DNA of 64,000 bases from Antedon mediterranea (Eukaryota > Echinodermata > Crinoidea > Comatulida > Antedonidae). The position numbers were made by a program, and so were the translations under genes. The notes below the pieces were generated by a model. It did not search any database and was not told the DNA's origin. It saw only the letters and a program-made list of their open reading frames with translations. Where the stretch lies: the NCBI RefSeq assembly GCF_964355755.1, contig NC_092674.1, positions 687,001-751,000 on the forward strand, read 5' to 3'. This document shows, in pieces, positions 59,083 to 64,000 of this stretch (position 1 is the first letter of the stretch; each line of letters starts with the position of its first letter).

Positions 59083-60171
59083 TGTATTCTGCGTAAACTG
59101 CGCGGAAAAGACCTTACATGACCGGCGCCTTACAACTCAACGTTTAAATTAATGCTCCTACGCCTATTTCACAGCACTACTTTTTAGTTCAAAGTTTATG
59201 TCCACAGTTAGCAAATCAAAATTCTCATAAATTTATTTCTAACCATCAAAATTAAGAAAACAATATTTTACTGATATTCTTTTTTAAATTCATGCTGGTT
59301 TAAACAATATTAATATACTTATATAATGGGCGGAATGTTATGTAGAGTGAAGAATGGGATCTGGCTACGTTATTCCCTCCCTTTGTCGACATAAGAACAA
59401 GGATTTTGATTGGTCAACACATTATGACCAAAGTTAGTATTTCGCAATACATCGGTGGTAGAGTCATGGTCTATTAAAAAAAAAGTCCAGATTTATTTTG
59501 CAATTCATCATTCCAAATTGTGTTATTGTGTAATGTAATTTGTTGGAATGGAGGAGGAGACAAATTCACGTAAATAATAACAAAATACCATTGCGAAATA
59601 ATCGTCGTGAAGTGACGTAAACGTACACATGCAAGATGCTCATGCTTGTTGCTTTTTAGGAGCAATTTCATATTATATAACAGTAGGCCTAACACTAAAA
59701 AAGGGGTTTTTTTTTCCAATAATTTAAAAATCGAGACTGTAATTAAAAATCTTTTTTAAAAATTCGATGAGATGACAATATATGAATTGTTTGCATTTAA
59801 TGTATTTGGGATGAGATCAAGCTCTCTCTCCCTCAAGGATTTTTAAATTAAGGACGTATAGCCTACTCAACTCTTATAATAAAAAAGGAGGGATCATGCC
59901 TAAATAGGATCGTCATTTCTATTAATAATTTTAACCGGCAATTAATGTCAATCAATTAATTCTTGTACTTTGTAACTGAGACTTTTAAAGCTATACAGGC
60001 ATGAATTTTAAATATAATATCTGGTTAATTGTACATCAAATATTTGTAACAGAAATCAAGACGAAAAAGCATGAATTTCCCTAATATGGTCAAATACAAA
60101 ATTTTTCAAAAATTTGCCATAAAAACCAGGAAGACTTTTTTTCAGTAGTTAGGTAGTTTAACCAATGTAAT

Positions 60172-60187
60172 AACATTTCTGGTGACT
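60172..60187. repeat. Target-site duplication, left copy
   Basis: AACATTTCTGGTGACT is repeated exactly at 63123-63138 and brackets the L1-like insertion. Confidence 0.9.
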
Positions 60188-63122
60188 TTATTAAAAAATG
60201 ATTGTACTGCCAATGAGAGCATAGAAGCAAAAATTGCAAAAAAAAACAAAAAAGCTGGAAAATATTTATGATAATGAAACAAAAGGTGCATACGTTCTAG
60301 AGTAAAATGGATCGAAGAGGGCGAACGTAGCACTAAATATTGTCTTAGTCAGGAAAAAAATAAGGGGAAAAAAAACCAAATCAAATGTTTACAAAACGAG
60401 AAGGGTAGAGTACTAACGAAGACAAAGGAAATCCTTTGTGAGGAAGTTAGATTTTATAGGCATCTATATGCAAATAAGGGTATACCCCTTAAAAAAATAA
60501 ACACTTACCTAGATAAATCAAATGTAACGAGTTTAACTGAAAAAGAAAAGGGGATATGTGAAGGTATTGTCACAATAAATGAATGTACCAATGCAATTAA
60601 AAAAATCAAATTAAATAAAACTCCCGGATGTGATGGCTTGACCGTTGAGTTTTATTTACATCTCTGGGATGACATTAAACACATTGTTTGTGACGCTCTA
60701 AATGCATGTTATTTTAACAATGAAATGAGTTCTACACAGAAACGTGGTATTGTAAGCCTATTATACAAAAAAGGTGATAAAAAATTGCTTGAAAACTGGC
60801 GTCCTATCACTTTATTAAATACAGACTACAAAATTTTAACTCAAATTCTATGTATGAGACTTCATAAAGTAATTGAAAATGTAGTTGACAATGACCAAAA
60901 GGGGTACATTAAAGGACGATTCGCTGGAGAAAACGTCCGTCTAATTAATGATATTCTGTATTATACAGCAGAAGAACAAATCGAAGGAGCTATTCTATTC
61001 CTTGATTTTAGAAAAGCATTTGATTTTGTAAATAGAGATTTTATGTTTAAGGTACTAAAAAAATTTAATTTTGGAGACTCCTTTTTAAAATGGGTAAATA
61101 CAATTTATAGTAAATCTGAATGTGTTATTGTTAATAATGGTTGGATATCAGAAAGTTTTGAAATGGAATGCGGAATAAGACAGGGTTGCCCATTGTCGGC
61201 GTTACTCTTTATTTTAGTAGTAGAAATTATGGCGTGTAATATAAGAAAAGATAAATGCTATAAAGGAATATCTTTACCTAACAATGATAATGGTGAGGAA
61301 GTTCGCATTGCGCAGCTGGCAGATGACACTGTACTCTTTATGGGAAATGAAAAAAGTATAGAGATTGGTTTAAACATTGTTAACAAGTTTGGTAAAGTGT
61401 CTGGTATGACTTTAAATTAAAAAAAAACCAACGCTATATGGATTGGCAAAAATGTAAACAAAATTCAAAAACCATGCAGTCTAAATTGGGTTAATGAACC
61501 AATTAAGATTTTGGGTATTTATGTGGGATATAATGAGAACAAATGCAGTGAATTAAATTGGGATAGTAAGGTGGCAAACTTAGAAATGCTACTCATAGAT
61601 GGAAAGGAAGAAACCTAACCTTTTTTGGCAAAGTTACCATTTTAAAAAGTTTAGCTTTGTCTAAACTAACATACAATGCATGTATAATTGATGTACCAGA
61701 TGATGTTATTTTTAAAATAAATAAATTGATATATAACTTTTTATGGAATGGAAAAACAGAAAAAATAAAAAGAAAAACTTTAATCGGTAAAATGATTAAA
61801 GGGGGCATAGGCATGCATGATTTCGCATTACACATAAACTCTCTGAAAATGATATGGGCAAGAAAATTACTGTGTAGAAAACACGTAAGATGGAAAATCT
61901 TACCACTATACTATTTTAACAAATTTGGAACCGAACAACTAATTTTAAGTATGTCAATTATCAATTTTCAAAATAACATGGGCTTAGATAATATACCATC
62001 TTTTTATTATAATGTTCTAAAGTGTTGTGTTGAATTTAATAATATGAATAATGAAGGTACAATTAACGAGTATGAAGAAGTGATAAAGCAAAACTTATGG
62101 GGTAATAATGATATTAAATGTAGAAACAAACCACTATTCTTTAAGAACTGGATAGATGCAGGTTTTAATCAAATTGGAGATATAATTATTTTCAATCGTC
62201 TAATGAAACCTATAGAAATAATTAAACAATTACGTACTAAGAAAAACTGGATAGCTGAATATGTTTCTCTAACCAGAGCTATTCCAAAAAAGTGGTTAAG
62301 TATAATTAAACATAATATGCCAAATATGAACCAATATATGAATGTGAATCTGGAATACAATATCAACAATATAATTAAGATGACAACAAAAGATGTTTAT
62401 TCTAACTTTGTTAATAATGTTTTTATTCCCCCGAAAAGCATACTTAAATGGAATAACATATTTAATGAAGATATCAAGTGGTGTGATGTCTGGAAAAGAA
62501 AAGTGAAAAACGAAAAAATTAAGAAATTCGCCCAATTGAATTACAAATTACTAAATAGAGTTGTACCTACAAATCTAAAACTGTATAACTGGAAACTGAA
62601 AAATAATAACATATGTAACAATTGTGGAGTCATTGAAGACGAAAAACATATGTTTTATTATTGTAGACGTAATCAAATACTATGGGAAAAAATTGACAAT
62701 ATATTTAAAAAGCTAGATAACAGCAGTAGCTCGTTCAAAGAACTCCTGTTAGGAAGTAAATGTCAATTAAAAAACCAATTGTATTCAATAGCTGTGTACG
62801 TCATATACATAATTAAAATTAAAACTGAACTTAAAAAACCTGTATGCCAGAATCCCTGGATTCAGTTTAAATATATTTTAAAAGATATGAATACACTAGG
62901 CATGTTGTAACTTATAAGTGGCATCCATTTTTGTATTTTAAGATGTACAGTTTTTGTATGCATATAATCAAACCACTATATGTATAAAGGCTAAAAGAGT
63001 AAAAATCAGAAAATAACGAAAAAAGTAGAAAACAGAAATTTAATGTATGAAAATGAAATGTGAACGAAATTTGTATGAAAGAATGAATAAAGGTGGTGGT
63101 TAACCACAAAAGAGAAAAAAAA
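60188..63122 (+). mobile_element. 5'-truncated L1/Tx1-type non-LTR retrotransposon
   Basis: The insertion carries a reverse transcriptase ORF2 without its endonuclease. Reading starts near 60258 (KLENIYDNETKGAY), shifts frame, then continues VKWIEEGERSTKYC and NKTPGCDGLTVEF. RT motifs are WRPITLLNTDYKI, LDFRKAFDFVNR, GIRQGCPLSALLF and LADDTVLF. After a stop at 61418-61420 the family sequence continues (KKTNAIWIGKN); near 61590 there is a further frame change, then an open frame 61657-62910 (LSKLTYNACI, FLWNGKTEKIKRKTLIG) ending in a CCHC knuckle (CNNCG, HMFYYC). The 3' end is A-rich (AAAAGAGAAAAAAAA). Exact 16-bp target duplications show a complete TPRT event. Confidence 0.9.
60260..62910 (+). 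pseudogene. L1/Tx1-like ORF2 (reverse transcriptase and C-terminal domain), broken
   Basis: This is the coding part of the element: RT fingers-palm, thumb and C-terminal zinc knuckle. At least one nonsense codon (61418-61420) and two frameshifts (about 60295 and 61590) break it. The few lesions and the intact target duplications suggest a fairly young insertion. The catalytic box reads LADD rather than the usual YADD or FADD. Confidence 0.85.
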
Positions 63123-63138
63123 AACATTTCTGGTGACT
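63123..63138. repeat. Target-site duplication, right copy
   Basis: Exact repeat of 60172-60187, directly after the A-rich tail of the element. Confidence 0.9.
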
Positions 63139-63814
63139 CCCTAGAAGGTGAAAAAAGATGGTGGATATACGGTGGATAATTTTTTTGCTTTAGCATGAAA
63201 ATAAAAATCTGAAGTTGAATAAAAATACTAGAAATGTAAAATTCAAGTTATATTACCTATATTTAGTCATTTGATAACATTTTTTACCACACCGTTTATT
63301 TTTCATAGCTTTATTAATGCCTCTCTATTTACAAAATTTGTGTATAAAAGAATAGAGATTTTACTGTGTAAGTTGAACTATCCCCCCACTGATAAGAAAG
63401 TGCTTATTTTCAACAAGCTCGTGTAACACAAATAAAATCCCAAAAATTATGAAACATAGGGGAAACTATAGATCGATAATTATTGGAATGTATGATCAAT
63501 AGAAATTTTTTGCCCGCACCTGGCCTTTAACAAGCTCGACCTCGACGGTACGAGGCGGTTCTGGAACCCTCTTGCCCGCAATTATTTAGGGTTTGTTTTA
63601 TATTGCGGTACACTACGTTTTTTCATTATTTGCGCGCGAATCGCACGTGCGTAATAATATTCATCTTGTGACGTGGATAATTTCGAAACCAATCAGAATT
63701 AATTAATGTTCGCCAGTGAGAACTATAATATTGTGGATTGAAACAATATTTTATTAAATATTGTTTAAATGTTGTTAAATATTGTTGTGTCACCAGAAAT
63801 AAGTTTTATCGCCT

Positions 63815-63953
63815 TAAGCATTGTCTACACTATCAGACTTTATGTGATGTGATGTGCACATATATGAACATGATGATGTCATATATCACTACCATATTTG
63901 GGCACATCACATTTTTTTGTCAAAACTAGTTTGATAGTGTAGACAGAGCTTTA
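63815..63953. mobile_element. MITE copy 7
   Basis: The termini are TTGTCTACACTATCAGACT and AGTTTGATAGTGTAGACAGA. The core has CATGATGATGTCATAT and ACCATATTTGGGCACATCAC. It is one of the most complete copies here. Confidence 0.85.
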
Positions 63954-64000
63954 TTCAAATAAATCATCTGATACATAGCTAATTTATTTTTATTTTAATA

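Noticed and set aside
1-64000. CRISPR array, bacterial operons or phage genes
   Set aside because: The tandem repeats have no spacer structure, and all genes are spliced animal genes; nothing prokaryotic is seen.

Overview
The window is a compact, intron-rich, AT-rich animal nuclear locus. All protein genes have animal orthologues (CWC15, TAF9, SELENOT, RHBDD1, RFC4, eIF4A). The abundant AGGCCTA-type words, the dense small DNA transposons, a Penelope-like element and the multi-member carbohydrate sulfotransferases suggest a marine invertebrate deuterostome, perhaps an echinoderm. That placement is an inference, not something the sequence proves. Exon boundaries were read by eye from GT/AG sites; for every multi-exon gene the phases add up to one open frame from ATG to stop.

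Layout. 1-4400: transposon graveyard, with one inverted-repeat element nested in another and the 3' end of a non-LTR retrotransposon. 4968-6704: CWC15 (+), followed by a truncated Penelope-like element. 8300-10541: TAF9 (+). 11323-11772: 75-bp satellite. 12045-13977: selenoprotein T (-) with an in-frame UGA, divergent from RHBDD1 (+, 14722-16815). 17072-20427: small secreted MAM-domain protein (-). 20697-22351: 82/85-bp minisatellite split by a palindromic insertion. 22816-27997: family S28 serine protease (-). 28000-34400: no recognisable gene. 34457-35761 (+) and 39998-41206 (-): two convergent, intronless-CDS carbohydrate sulfotransferases. 43715-47251: RFC4 (+). 48301-49066: Harbinger-like element carrying a SANT/Myb-like ORF. 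50053-59082: eIF4A (-). 60188-63122: 5'-truncated L1/Tx1-type retrotransposon with intact target-site duplications.

The most notable content lies in the introns of eIF4A. On the sense strand there are three near-identical copies, and a fourth decayed one, of an RNA that I recognise as U17/snR30 (SNORA73), the H/ACA snoRNA needed for 18S rRNA processing. The 'ORFs' in these copies are spurious. Two further introns carry near-identical 147-nt RNAs with textbook hairpin-H-hairpin-ACA architecture. The gene therefore looks like a snoRNA host in which five introns carry H/ACA RNAs, linking ribosome biogenesis RNAs to a translation initiation factor.

A recurring ~120-140-bp MITE (at least seven copies) is scattered through introns and spacers. 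Several other elements have defined terminal inverted repeats and target duplications.
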